A stretch of 64,000 nucleotides of DNA from Vicinamibacterales bacterium (GTDB taxonomy: Bacteria; Acidobacteriota; Vicinamibacteria; Vicinamibacterales; 2-12-FULL-66-21): NCBI GenBank assembly GCA_035699745.1, contig DASSPH010000107.1, positions 62,001-126,000 of the forward strand, in the 5' to 3' direction. The first letter of the stretch is position 1. Every line of letters begins with the position of its first letter. This document shows, in pieces, positions 25,755 to 32,740 of this stretch. A program made the translations under genes and the position numbers. The notes below the pieces were generated by a model. The model ran no database searches. It had not been told where the DNA came from and worked only from the letters and a program-made list of their open reading frames with translations.

Positions 25755-26807
25755 ATGAAGGCCATCCTGCTCGCCGGAGGCAAAGGGACGCGGCTGCGCC
25801 CGATGACGGTGCACACGCCGAAGCCGATCGTTCCGATCCTGAACCGGCCGTTTCTCTATTACCAGATCGATCAACTGAAACAGATTGCGGAGATCGACGA
25901 GGTCATCCTCAGCCTGAACTATCAACCGCGCCGCATCGAGGAGATCTTCGGCGAGGGACAGGGGCTCGGGCTGCGCATCCGCTACGTCGTCGAACCGATG
26001 CCGCTCGGCACCGGCGGCGCCATCCGCTATGCCGGCGACTCGCTGACCGAATCGGTCGTCGTGTTCAACGGCGACGTGCTGACCCAGGTGGATCTCGCGG
26101 CGGTCCTGCGGCTGCACCGCGAGCGCAAAGCCAAGGCGACGATCGTGCTGACGCCGGTCGACAACCCGCGCGCCTACGGACTGGTCGAGACCGATCGGGA
26201 CGGCAACATCCGCCGCTTCCTGGAGAAGCCGGGGGAAGACGAGATCACCTGCAATACGATCAACGCCGGCATCTACGTTCTCGAGCCGGACACCTTCGAC
26301 CGCATCCCGAAAGACACTGCGTGGTCGATCGAGCGCAGCTTCTTCCCGTCCCTGATCGAGCGCGGCGAGACCTTCGTCGCCTACGTCTACGACGGCTACT
26401 GGATCGACATCGGCACGCCGGCGAAGTACCTGCAGGTGCACCGCGACATCATGGACGGCCGCTACTCCGCTCCACCGTTCAGCGGCGGCCCGGCCGCCTG
26501 GATCTCACCGGAGGCCCGTGTCGACGAGCAGGCGCACGTGGAAGGTCCGTGCTTCATCGACGAGGGAGCGGTCATCAAGGCGGGCGCGAAGATTCTGCCC
26601 TACGCCGTGATCGGCAAGCAGACGCATGTCGACGAAGGGGCCACGGTGGACGGATCGATCGTCTGGCCGAACGGCTGGATCGGCCCCGACGCGGTGGTGC
26701 GCGGCTCGATCCTCGGCCGCAACTGCCACGTCGGCCGCAGCGCGGTCATCGAATCCCCCTCCGTGCTCGGAGACAAAACGGTGATCACCGACTTCAGCAG
26801 GATCTGA
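25755..26807 (+). CDS. Mannose-1-phosphate guanylyltransferase-like nucleotidyltransferase
   Basis: The 350-residue sugar-nucleotide pyrophosphorylase has the nucleotide-binding L-L-A-G-G-K-G-T-R-L-R-P-M-T near the N-terminus, V-F-N-G-D-V-L (metal Asp, near 107) and F-L-E-K-P. A left-handed beta-helix tail (about 250-345, repeats such as A-V-I-K-A-G-A-K-I) follows. The downstream phosphomannomutase supports GDP-mannose synthesis, though glucose-1-phosphate cannot be excluded. AAGGA lies 5 bp before the ATG. The product likely feeds cell-surface glycan. Confidence 0.9.
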   Translation: MKAILLAGGKGTRLRPMTVHTPKPIVPILNRPFLYYQIDQLKQIAEIDEVILSLNYQPRRIEEIFGEGQGLGLRIRYVVEPMPLGTGGAIRYAGDSLTESVVVFNGDVLTQVDLAAVLRLHRERKAKATIVLTPVDNPRAYGLVETDRDGNIRRFLEKPGEDEITCNTINAGIYVLEPDTFDRIPKDTAWSIERSFFPSLIERGETFVAYVYDGYWIDIGTPAKYLQVHRDIMDGRYSAPPFSGGPAAWISPEARVDEQAHVEGPCFIDEGAVIKAGAKILPYAVIGKQTHVDEGATVDGSIVWPNGWIGPDAVVRGSILGRNCHVGRSAVIESPSVLGDKTVITDFSRI

Positions 26808-26823
26808 TCCACAGCGCACACGA

Positions 26824-26858
26824 CCGAACCTCGAACCTCGAACCTCGGATCTCGAACA
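26824..26858. repeat. Heptanucleotide tandem repeat (CTCGAAC-like) before phosphomannomutase
   Basis: Five 7-bp units read CCGAACC, TCGAACC, TCGAACC, TCGGATC, TCGAACA and run to within 1 bp of the ATG. Two units are identical and the others differ by one or two bases. The repeat occupies the ribosome-binding region and no Shine-Dalgarno is visible. Length change by slippage would alter spacing there. Confidence 0.8.
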
Positions 26859-26859
26859 T

Positions 26860-28218
26860 ATGACCATCAACCCAGCGATCTTCAAGGCCTACGACGTCCG
26901 CGGCCTCTATCCCCAGGAAGTCAACGAGGATGCGGCGCGGCGGATCGGCCGCGGCTTCGTCGCCTATCTCGACGCGACCCGCATCGCCGTCTCGCGCGAC
27001 ATGCGCCTGTCCTCCCCTTCGATGGCCGCCGCTTTCATCGAAGGGGCCCTCGAGCAGGGAGCCGACGTCGTCGACTACGGACTGATGGGCACGGACATGC
27101 TCTACTACGCCGTCGCCCGCGATGGACACGACGGGGGCGTGCAGATCACCGCCTCGCACAACCCGAAGGAATACAACGGCATCAAGATGGTGCGGAAGGA
27201 GGCGTTCCCCCTGTCGGGCGAGTCGGGGATCAACGACATCCGCGACATGATCGCGCAGAACCGGCTGCCCGCGCCGGCAGCGAAGCGCGGGACGCTGTCG
27301 CAGTCGAACGTCGTCGACGACTACGTGAAGCACGTGCTGTCGTTCATCGACGTGTCGATCGTCAAGCCGTTCAACGTGGTGCTCGACGCCGGCAGCGGGA
27401 TCGCCGGCATGGTCGCGCCGCTGCTCTTCAGGCACATCCCGACGCGCAAGCTGACCACGCTCTGCTTCGACGTCGACGGCACCTTCCCGAACCACGAAGC
27501 CAACCCGCTGATCGAGGAAAACCGCCGCGACATCACCGAGCGGGTGATCGCGGAGCAGGCCGACATCGGGATCGCCTGGGACGGCGATGCCGACCGCTGC
27601 TTCTTCCTCGACGGCGACGGCGAGTTCGTCGCCGGCGACTTCGTCACCGCGCTGCTCGCCGAGGCGTTCCTGATCAAGCATCCGGGGGCAAAGATCGTCT
27701 ACGACGTCCGCGCCAGCTACGCCGTCAAGGACACCGCCGCGAAGTACGGGAGCGAGGCGTTGATGAACCGCGTCGGGCACGCCTTCTTCAAACGCCGCAT
27801 GCGCGAAGACAACGCCATCTTCGGCGGCGAGGTCACCGGGCACTACTATTTCCGCGACAACTTCTACGCCGACAACGGCTTCATTCCGGCGCTGCTGATT
27901 CTCGAGCTGATGTCGCGCAAGGGGCAGACGCTGCGCGAGCTGCTGGCGCCGCTGCGCGAGAAGTACTTCATCTCGGGCGAGATCAACACCAAGGTCGCGG
28001 ACATGCGGAAGGCGGCGGCGAAGATCGACGGCCTGGCGGCCAAGTACAGCGCCGGCAAGGTCTATTCGCTCGACGGCGTGTCGGCCGAGTTCCCCGACTG
28101 GCACTTCAACGTGCGCGGGTCGAACACCGAGCCGATGCTCCGGCTCAATCTCGAGGCGACGACGCAGAAGCTGATGGAGGAAAAGCGCGACGAGGTGCTC
28201 GCGTTCATCCGGTCGTGA
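26860..28218 (+). CDS. manB: Phosphomannomutase/phosphoglucomutase
   Basis: The 452-residue alpha-D-phosphohexomutase interconverts mannose-6-phosphate and mannose-1-phosphate (or the glucose pair). The catalytic phosphoserine loop is T-A-S-H-N-P (about 105-110), the Mg site is D-G-D-A-D-R-C (about 243-249), and the sugar-phosphate loop is R-G-S-N-T-E-P near the C-terminus. It follows a GDP-mannose-type pyrophosphorylase by 52 bp, giving a complete fructose-6-phosphate-side route to an activated hexose except for the isomerase. Confidence 0.95.
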   Translation: MTINPAIFKAYDVRGLYPQEVNEDAARRIGRGFVAYLDATRIAVSRDMRLSSPSMAAAFIEGALEQGADVVDYGLMGTDMLYYAVARDGHDGGVQITASHNPKEYNGIKMVRKEAFPLSGESGINDIRDMIAQNRLPAPAAKRGTLSQSNVVDDYVKHVLSFIDVSIVKPFNVVLDAGSGIAGMVAPLLFRHIPTRKLTTLCFDVDGTFPNHEANPLIEENRRDITERVIAEQADIGIAWDGDADRCFFLDGDGEFVAGDFVTALLAEAFLIKHPGAKIVYDVRASYAVKDTAAKYGSEALMNRVGHAFFKRRMREDNAIFGGEVTGHYYFRDNFYADNGFIPALLILELMSRKGQTLRELLAPLREKYFISGEINTKVADMRKAAAKIDGLAAKYSAGKVYSLDGVSAEFPDWHFNVRGSNTEPMLRLNLEATTQKLMEEKRDEVLAFIRS

Positions 28219-28224
28219 CTCAGG

Positions 28225-28243
28225 GGGGCCGCGAGCCGGCCCC
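28225..28243 (+). terminator. GC-rich hairpin after the phosphomannomutase gene
   Basis: GGGGCC, 7 nt, GGCCCC immediately follows the stop and is trailed by GTCTCTC, a weak pyrimidine run. It is a plausible terminator. Confidence 0.45.
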
Positions 28244-28309
28244 GTCTCTCGAACCGGACAGTCGGGAGCGCCGGTGGGGTGACGCCTGCCGGCCTCGGCC
28301 GACAGGTCC

Positions 28310-28338
28310 TTGAGAGCAGCGCGCGACGCTGCTAAAAT
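28310..28338 (+). promoter_or_regulatory. Sigma-70-type promoter of the tRNA-Gly gene
   Basis: TTGAGA (28310-28315), a 17-bp spacer and TAAAAT (28333-28338) lie 10 bp upstream of the mature tRNA start. This is the best consensus promoter in the window and gives a reference for the -10 and -35 used by this organism. Confidence 0.8.
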
Positions 28339-28348
28339 CGGAACAGAC

Positions 28349-28422
28349 GCGGGCTTAGCATAGTGGTAATGTCCTGGCTTCCCAAGCCAGTTAGACGGGT
28401 TCGATCCCCGTAGCCCGCTCCA
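28349..28422 (+). tRNA. tRNA-Gly (anticodon CCC)
   Basis: The 74-nt sequence folds as a standard cloverleaf. The acceptor stem GCGGGCT pairs with AGCCCGC and is followed by T and an encoded CCA (28420-28422). The anticodon stem CTGGC/GCCAG encloses the loop TTCCCAA, giving anticodon CCC for GGG codons. The T-arm has GGTTCGATCC. It is a single gene with its own promoter. Confidence 0.97.
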
Positions 28423-28450
28423 ACTTTCACGCTCCCGTGATCACGCGGAA

Positions 28451-28474
28451 GTTGTCCTGCCGACCCGTGACAAC
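28451..28474. terminator. Weak hairpin between tRNA and minus-strand ORF
   Basis: GTTGTC (28451-28456) and GACAAC (28469-28474) are inverted arms with a 12-nt loop. A 10-bp palindrome CGTGATCACG lies just upstream (28436-28445). Either could end the tRNA transcript. No U-run. Confidence 0.3.
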
Positions 28475-28486
28475 GGCCGAGCCGCC

Positions 28487-28828
28487 TCAATCCCGCACGA
28501 TGCGATACTGAAAGACCCGGTTGTTTGCGTCGAACCGCACGACAAGCCACTCGGAATCGATGCTGATGAACCCGCGCTCGGGGCCGAGCCAGTAAACCAG
28601 GTCCCAGTCGGAGAAGTAGTCCGTTTTCGGCGGCTCGCCCAGCATGGCGACCACCTCAGGCCGGGTCTTGCCCGACAACATCCGGCGCGCCACGATGCGG
28701 TCAGCCATGGCCAGCCGTATGCCTTCCTCCATTTGTGTCTGGTCGTTCCACGCAACCGGGTCGAATGGTCGACCAGACGGCCAGAGCACCCACGTCACAG
28801 CGGCCACCGCAACCACGGTGAGGGTCAC
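28487..28828 (-). CDS. Hypothetical membrane-anchored protein with BamE/SmpA-like motif
   Basis: The 113-residue product has one N-terminal transmembrane or signal helix (about 1-17). A small domain follows containing S-G-K-T-R-P-E-V-V-A-M-L-G-E-P-P, which resembles the helix-then-LGxP turn of BamE/SmpA-fold proteins, and then beta-strands (L-V-V-R-F-D-A-N-N-R-V-F-Q-Y). There is no lipobox Cys. The GTG start at 28828 is uncertain, because the frame is open upstream with a purine-rich stretch that could serve an earlier non-ATG start. It is a single gene. Function unknown. Confidence 0.65.
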   Translation of the reverse strand: MTLTVVAVAAVTWVLWPSGRPFDPVAWNDQTQMEEGIRLAMADRIVARRMLSGKTRPEVVAMLGEPPKTDYFSDWDLVYWLGPERGFISIDSEWLVVRFDANNRVFQYRIVRD

Positions 28829-28915
28829 GATGATTATTCGGCGTCGTGTAGCCAGCGTGCCGGTGTCTCCTCAGCGCATGTGTCCCGCGTGTCTCGTTGC
28901 TGACGGATCGGCGGC

Positions 28916-30730
28916 TCAGCGATCGACCCTGATCGCGACCAGCGTTTTCTTCTGCTCCGATCCGGACGCCCGCGTCAGCTCGACGACGTAATCGCCGGCG
29001 CCGAGCGGGGCCAGCGTGATGTCAGCGGTGAGCCAGCGCTGTCCGGCGGCATCGGTGCGCTCGCTCACGCCGACCGGCACCACCGTCCTGGCGCCGTTGC
29101 GGTCCAGCAGCACCCCGCTCCAGACCGGATCGCCGGCCGCCGCTTCCATCTCGAGGCGCACCCGTGAGCTGCGGGGGAAGACGCGGCCGTTCGCGGGCGT
29201 CAGCACGTTGCCCGTCATCGGACCGCGATGGAAGATCATCGGTTCCCCTTCGCCGCGCCTGGTCGCCCGCCCCTGGGCCCGCGCGTCGATCTCGATGGCG
29301 CCAAGCGCCTTCGTCAGCGCCGCTTTCGTATCGGGGACCGGCCCGCTGGCCGAGGCGCGGGCGGCGTCGACTTCCTCCTTCGTCGCGGCGCGGTACCCGT
29401 TGCGCGAGCGGACCTCGATCCCCGGCCGCCTGGAGCGCACCTTGATGCTGCGGAACTTGCCGTCCAGTCTGCTGTTGGTCGAGTAGTAGCCGAGCAGATA
29501 GTAGGACGTCAGATCGGCGGCGACGCGCCGAAGCTGCATGCGCAGGTCGTTGCTGTTCAGCAGCGCCAGTCCGTCGGTGTTGAGCGCGAGCGTGTGCAGC
29601 GATTCCTGCCGCCGCACCAGCTGCGCGTGATCGGCGATCGGGCCGAGCGGCTTGCGCGGCCCCATCGGCGTGTCGAATGCCGGCAGTCCGCGGGGATCGA
29701 TGGGATAGAAGCTGACGTTGCTGCGGTTGGCGTCGCCGAACAGGTTCCGGAACATCAACTCGTTGTCCACCATCGCGAGCTCGGCGCGCTCCTTCTCGCA
29801 CTCCGTGCGATCGCTCGGCTGGAAGCCGCCGTTGTTGACCCGCGTGGTCAGGCCGCCGGCGGGACCGACGCCGACCGGCGGCGGACCTCCGGGAATCGGG
29901 TCCGCCTGGTTGCCCTGGCTGTCGGTGCGCAGGAGCGTCATCGACGGATCGGGCCGGAACAGTTTCCAGCCGTCGGTGACCGTGATCACCGCAGTCCGCC
30001 CTTCGCGGATCGCGCCCATGTGGCGGATGAGATCCTGGAGGCTGTCGAGCACCAGCCGCTCCCGGCGCCGATCGATCATCTTCTGCGCCAGATACGAGGG
30101 GTACGGCTCATTTTCCTTGGTCGGCGGGTAACACTGCGCGTACAGCTCCTCCCGCTCGTCCAGCAGGATCGACTCCCGTCTGCCCCACGTCCAGTTCCGG
30201 CGCAAGCCCTCCTCGATCACCTGCGTGCGGCGGCCGAACGTGATCTGCGACGGGCTCATGGTCGGCGTCATGATGCCGACGAGATCGTCCGCGCTCATGA
30301 TGCGCGTCATCAGCTCGATCAGCGGCTCCTTGATCCTGAACGCCCCCTCGTAGCCGACGTGCTCGGTATCCAGATAGAGGACGAACACGCGCCGGCGCGG
30401 ATCGGCGGCCAGCTGGTTCGCCTGCTGCACCGACGACGGCTCGACCAGCGTGTCGGTCGGTCCCGCGGGGGTGACGACGATGTGCTCGAAGCTGTCGATC
30501 TTCTGCGGGGCGTTGTCCTCGAGGACCTCGAAGTCCTCGGCCTTCAGGTCCTGCACGGGCGCGCCGTCCTTCGTCGCATAGACGTCGACCCGGACCAGGT
30601 TCGTCTCCGTGCGGAATCGAGGAGGCTGTGGCGGCGCCGGGGCTTGTTGCTGCCGGGTGAGGACCGCGTCCCCGGCCAGAAGAACCAGACCGGCGGCGGC
30701 GACGGCGACGGATCGCGCGAATGGAGACAC
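28916..30730 (-). CDS. Secreted VWFA-related domain protein
   Basis: The 604-residue product has a signal peptide after the GTG at 30730. An N-terminal beta-sandwich like that of acidobacterial VWA proteins follows (F-R-T-E-T-N-L-V-R-V-D-V, D-F-E-V-L-E-D), then a VWA-like core beginning V-F-V-L-Y-L-D-T-E-H-V. The MIDAS DxSxS is replaced by D-T-E-H-V. Later strands include A-V-I-T-V-T-D-G-W and S-Y-Y-L-L-G-Y-Y-S, a very typical signature of this family. An ATG at 30805 would add 25 Arg-rich residues, so the GTG is preferred. Function is unknown throughout the family. Confidence 0.85.
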   Translation of the reverse strand: MSPFARSVAVAAAGLVLLAGDAVLTRQQQAPAPPQPPRFRTETNLVRVDVYATKDGAPVQDLKAEDFEVLEDNAPQKIDSFEHIVVTPAGPTDTLVEPSSVQQANQLAADPRRRVFVLYLDTEHVGYEGAFRIKEPLIELMTRIMSADDLVGIMTPTMSPSQITFGRRTQVIEEGLRRNWTWGRRESILLDEREELYAQCYPPTKENEPYPSYLAQKMIDRRRERLVLDSLQDLIRHMGAIREGRTAVITVTDGWKLFRPDPSMTLLRTDSQGNQADPIPGGPPPVGVGPAGGLTTRVNNGGFQPSDRTECEKERAELAMVDNELMFRNLFGDANRSNVSFYPIDPRGLPAFDTPMGPRKPLGPIADHAQLVRRQESLHTLALNTDGLALLNSNDLRMQLRRVAADLTSYYLLGYYSTNSRLDGKFRSIKVRSRRPGIEVRSRNGYRAATKEEVDAARASASGPVPDTKAALTKALGAIEIDARAQGRATRRGEGEPMIFHRGPMTGNVLTPANGRVFPRSSRVRLEMEAAAGDPVWSGVLLDRNGARTVVPVGVSERTDAAGQRWLTADITLAPLGAGDYVVELTRASGSEQKKTLVAIRVDR

Positions 30731-30911
30731 GGCGTACCTCGCGTGCGGACGAAGGGCTGGCGTCGGGGAGTGTACTACACGCCGACGTGAGCCGCATCGA
30801 AACATGCCAGCCGGTCCTGCGGGGCGGGCACGATCGTCAACGATCCGTCATGCGCCGGTCTGGCGCCGGATTTGTAACTGCCAGCCCGTTCAACCAGACC
30901 GGAGGCGGACG

Positions 30912-31085
30912 ATGCGGAAAGCCGACGAGTGGACGATCGAACGGTGGAGAACCGAACCGCGGCTGAGCGGCCTCGAGTTCCCCGACCCCACCATCGATCA
31001 GGCGCCCCCGCTTTGGAAGGATCTCACGCTCGCCTCCGTCGTCGCCGTTCTGTTGTGGGCAGCGGCGGCGGTGGTGTTCAGGTAG
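30912..31085 (+). CDS. Small C-tail-anchored membrane protein
   Basis: This 57-residue ORF has a GGAGG 7 bp before the ATG and a polar, Trp-rich N-terminus (D-E-W-T-I-E-R-W-R-T-E). One transmembrane helix lies at the extreme C-terminus (about 39-55, L-A-S-V-V-A-V-L-L-W-A-A-A-A-V-V-F). The strong ribosome site and the helix make it likely real despite its size. Its stop overlaps the next convergent ORF by 8 bp. Function unknown. Confidence 0.65.
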   Translation: MRKADEWTIERWRTEPRLSGLEFPDPTIDQAPPLWKDLTLASVVAVLLWAAAAVVFR

Positions 31086-31329
31086 CCGAGTCGTCGGCGA
31101 CGTCGTTCCAGCCCTGGACGCGGAGCCGTTCGCGGTAGGCCCGCGCCCAGTTCATCGCCATCCATTCTTCCTGGAACATCTCCGTGACCACGATGTCGCG
31201 GCCGTGGACGACCTGTACCTCGACCGGCATGCCGGCGGCGAACAGGACACATCGCACATCCGTCGTACGGCGCTTCATGCACCAGACGACGCGCGCACCA
31301 GGCTGCACGGCGTAGTCAGACACCAACAC
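31078..31329 (-). CDS. Hypothetical small soluble protein
   Basis: The 83-residue ORF encodes a mixed alpha/beta protein without signal or membrane segments. It begins M-L-V-S-D-Y-A-V-Q-P and ends with a helix around E-E-W-M-A-M-N-W-A-R-A-Y-R-E-R-L. One Cys is in W-C-M-K-R-R and another in V-R-C-V-L-F. It is not recognised. It lies divergent from the flavoprotein gene, with about 28-43 bp between the starts, and convergent with the small tail-anchored ORF. Confidence 0.5.
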   Translation of the reverse strand: MLVSDYAVQPGARVVWCMKRRTTDVRCVLFAAGMPVEVQVVHGRDIVVTEMFQEEWMAMNWARAYRERLRVQGWNDVADDSAT

Positions 31330-31359
31330 CTGCTCAGTTAGCGGGGAACGGGCGCAGTG

Positions 31360-31365
31360 TACGCT
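31360..31365 (+). promoter_or_regulatory. -10-like TACGCT of leaderless-type flavoprotein start
   Basis: TACGCT ends 6 nt before the GTG at 31372. TTAGCG (31338-31343) lies 16 bp upstream as a poor -35. No Shine-Dalgarno precedes either possible start. Confidence 0.3.
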
Positions 31366-31371
31366 GCTGCG

Positions 31372-32658
31372 GTGGATTTTTTCAAGCTGGGCTGTGATGT
31401 CGCCGTGGTCGGCGCCGGGGCGGCCGGACTCGCGGCGGGCATCTTCACCCGGCGGGACTCCCCCCGGCTGAGCGTCGCGGTGCTGGACGGCTCACCGCGG
31501 CCGGGGGCGAAAATCCTGGTCAGCGGCGGCACGCGCTGCAACGTCACGAACAGCGTCGTCACCGACGGGGACTTCTGGGGCGGGAAGCGCACCATCGTCC
31601 GGCGCGTGCTGAACGCCCTGCCGGTGGCCGACACCGTGCGCTTCTTCGAGGAGATCGGCGTTCCGCTGCACGAGGAGCCGGGTGGGAAGCTCTTCCCGGA
31701 TTCCAACCGCGCGCGGGACGTGCTCGACGCGCTGCTGCGCGAGCTGGCGCGCCGCGGCGGCCGGCTCCAGCCGGCGGCGCGCGTGTCGGCGGTTCGCAAG
31801 GCCAATGGCGGGTTCGAGCTGCAGACCTCCGCCGGCCCGCTCAACGCGCGGGTCGTCGTGCTGGCCACCGGGGGCCGGTCGCTGCCGAAGACCGGCAGCG
31901 ACGGCGCCGGCTACGAGCTGGCGCGGACCCTCGGGCACTCGCTCGTCGCACAGACGCCGGCGCTCGTGCCGCTGGTGCTCGAGCCGCACGGCATCCACGC
32001 TGCCCTGTCCGGCACCGCGGTCGACGTCGAACTCTCCGTCTGGGTCGACGGCGCGATCGCCACGCGCTTGTCGGGGGCGCTGCTCTTCACCCACTTCGGG
32101 GTCAGCGGTCCCGTCGTCCTGAACGCGTCGCGGCACTGGGCTCGCGCGCGCGTGGAGCAGCGCGACGCGCGGGTGACCGTCAACTTCCGCTCCGGCTCCC
32201 CCTTCGATGCGGTCGACCGCGAATGGATCGACGCGGCGCGCGACCGTCCACACGCCACGCTGCGCGGCTTCCTCTCGTCGCACCTGCCGGAGAAGCTCGC
32301 CGGCGCGATGCTCGGCGTGCTCGGCCTCCCGGCCGACGGCCAGCTGTCGTCGCTCACCCGCGACGATCGCCGGCGCCTGGTCCACGCGCTCGTCGCATGG
32401 CCCCTCCCGGTCATCGACACACGCGGCTACAACTACGCGGAGGTCACCGCCGGCGGCGTGCGCCTCGACGAGATCCACCCGCAGACGATGGAGTCCCGCG
32501 TCTGTCCCGGACTGTTTCTGGTGGGTGAGATCCTGGACGTGGACGGCCGGATTGGCGGGTTCAATTTCCAGTGGGCGTGGTCGTCGGCGCGCGCCGCGGC
32601 ACGCGGAATTCGATTGTCCGAAGCCGGGACGCCGCTGACCGGCGCCGAACGGCCGTGA
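31372..32658 (+). CDS. FAD-dependent oxidoreductase, HI0933/BaiN family
   Basis: The 428-residue flavoprotein opens with the FAD dinucleotide-binding motif V-V-G-A-G-A-A-G-L-A-A-G. It carries the family's S-G-G-T-R-C-N-V-T-N, an A-T-G-G-R-S-L-P-K-T-G-S-D-G motif and a C-terminal G-L-F-L-V-G-E-I-L-D-V-D-G with N-F-Q-W-A-W. The family reduces enone or similar substrates, or acts in unidentified redox steps; its usual role is poorly defined. The GTG at 31372 is chosen because the upstream GTG (31357) would overlap the likely -10. It is monocistronic. Confidence 0.9.
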   Translation: MDFFKLGCDVAVVGAGAAGLAAGIFTRRDSPRLSVAVLDGSPRPGAKILVSGGTRCNVTNSVVTDGDFWGGKRTIVRRVLNALPVADTVRFFEEIGVPLHEEPGGKLFPDSNRARDVLDALLRELARRGGRLQPAARVSAVRKANGGFELQTSAGPLNARVVVLATGGRSLPKTGSDGAGYELARTLGHSLVAQTPALVPLVLEPHGIHAALSGTAVDVELSVWVDGAIATRLSGALLFTHFGVSGPVVLNASRHWARARVEQRDARVTVNFRSGSPFDAVDREWIDAARDRPHATLRGFLSSHLPEKLAGAMLGVLGLPADGQLSSLTRDDRRRLVHALVAWPLPVIDTRGYNYAEVTAGGVRLDEIHPQTMESRVCPGLFLVGEILDVDGRIGGFNFQWAWSSARAAARGIRLSEAGTPLTGAERP

Positions 32659-32740
32659 TCCCCGGATCCGCGCGGATCGTCCCGTTTTCCGCGGGTTTGG
32701 TCCCTGGCGGCGCGGCACCGCGGTTGCTCGAGCGCCCCTC

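Noticed and set aside
28436-28445. CGTGATCACG as a protein-binding operator for the tRNA region
   Set aside because: A 10-bp palindrome of this composition is expected by chance in a window of this size, and no regulator is nearby.
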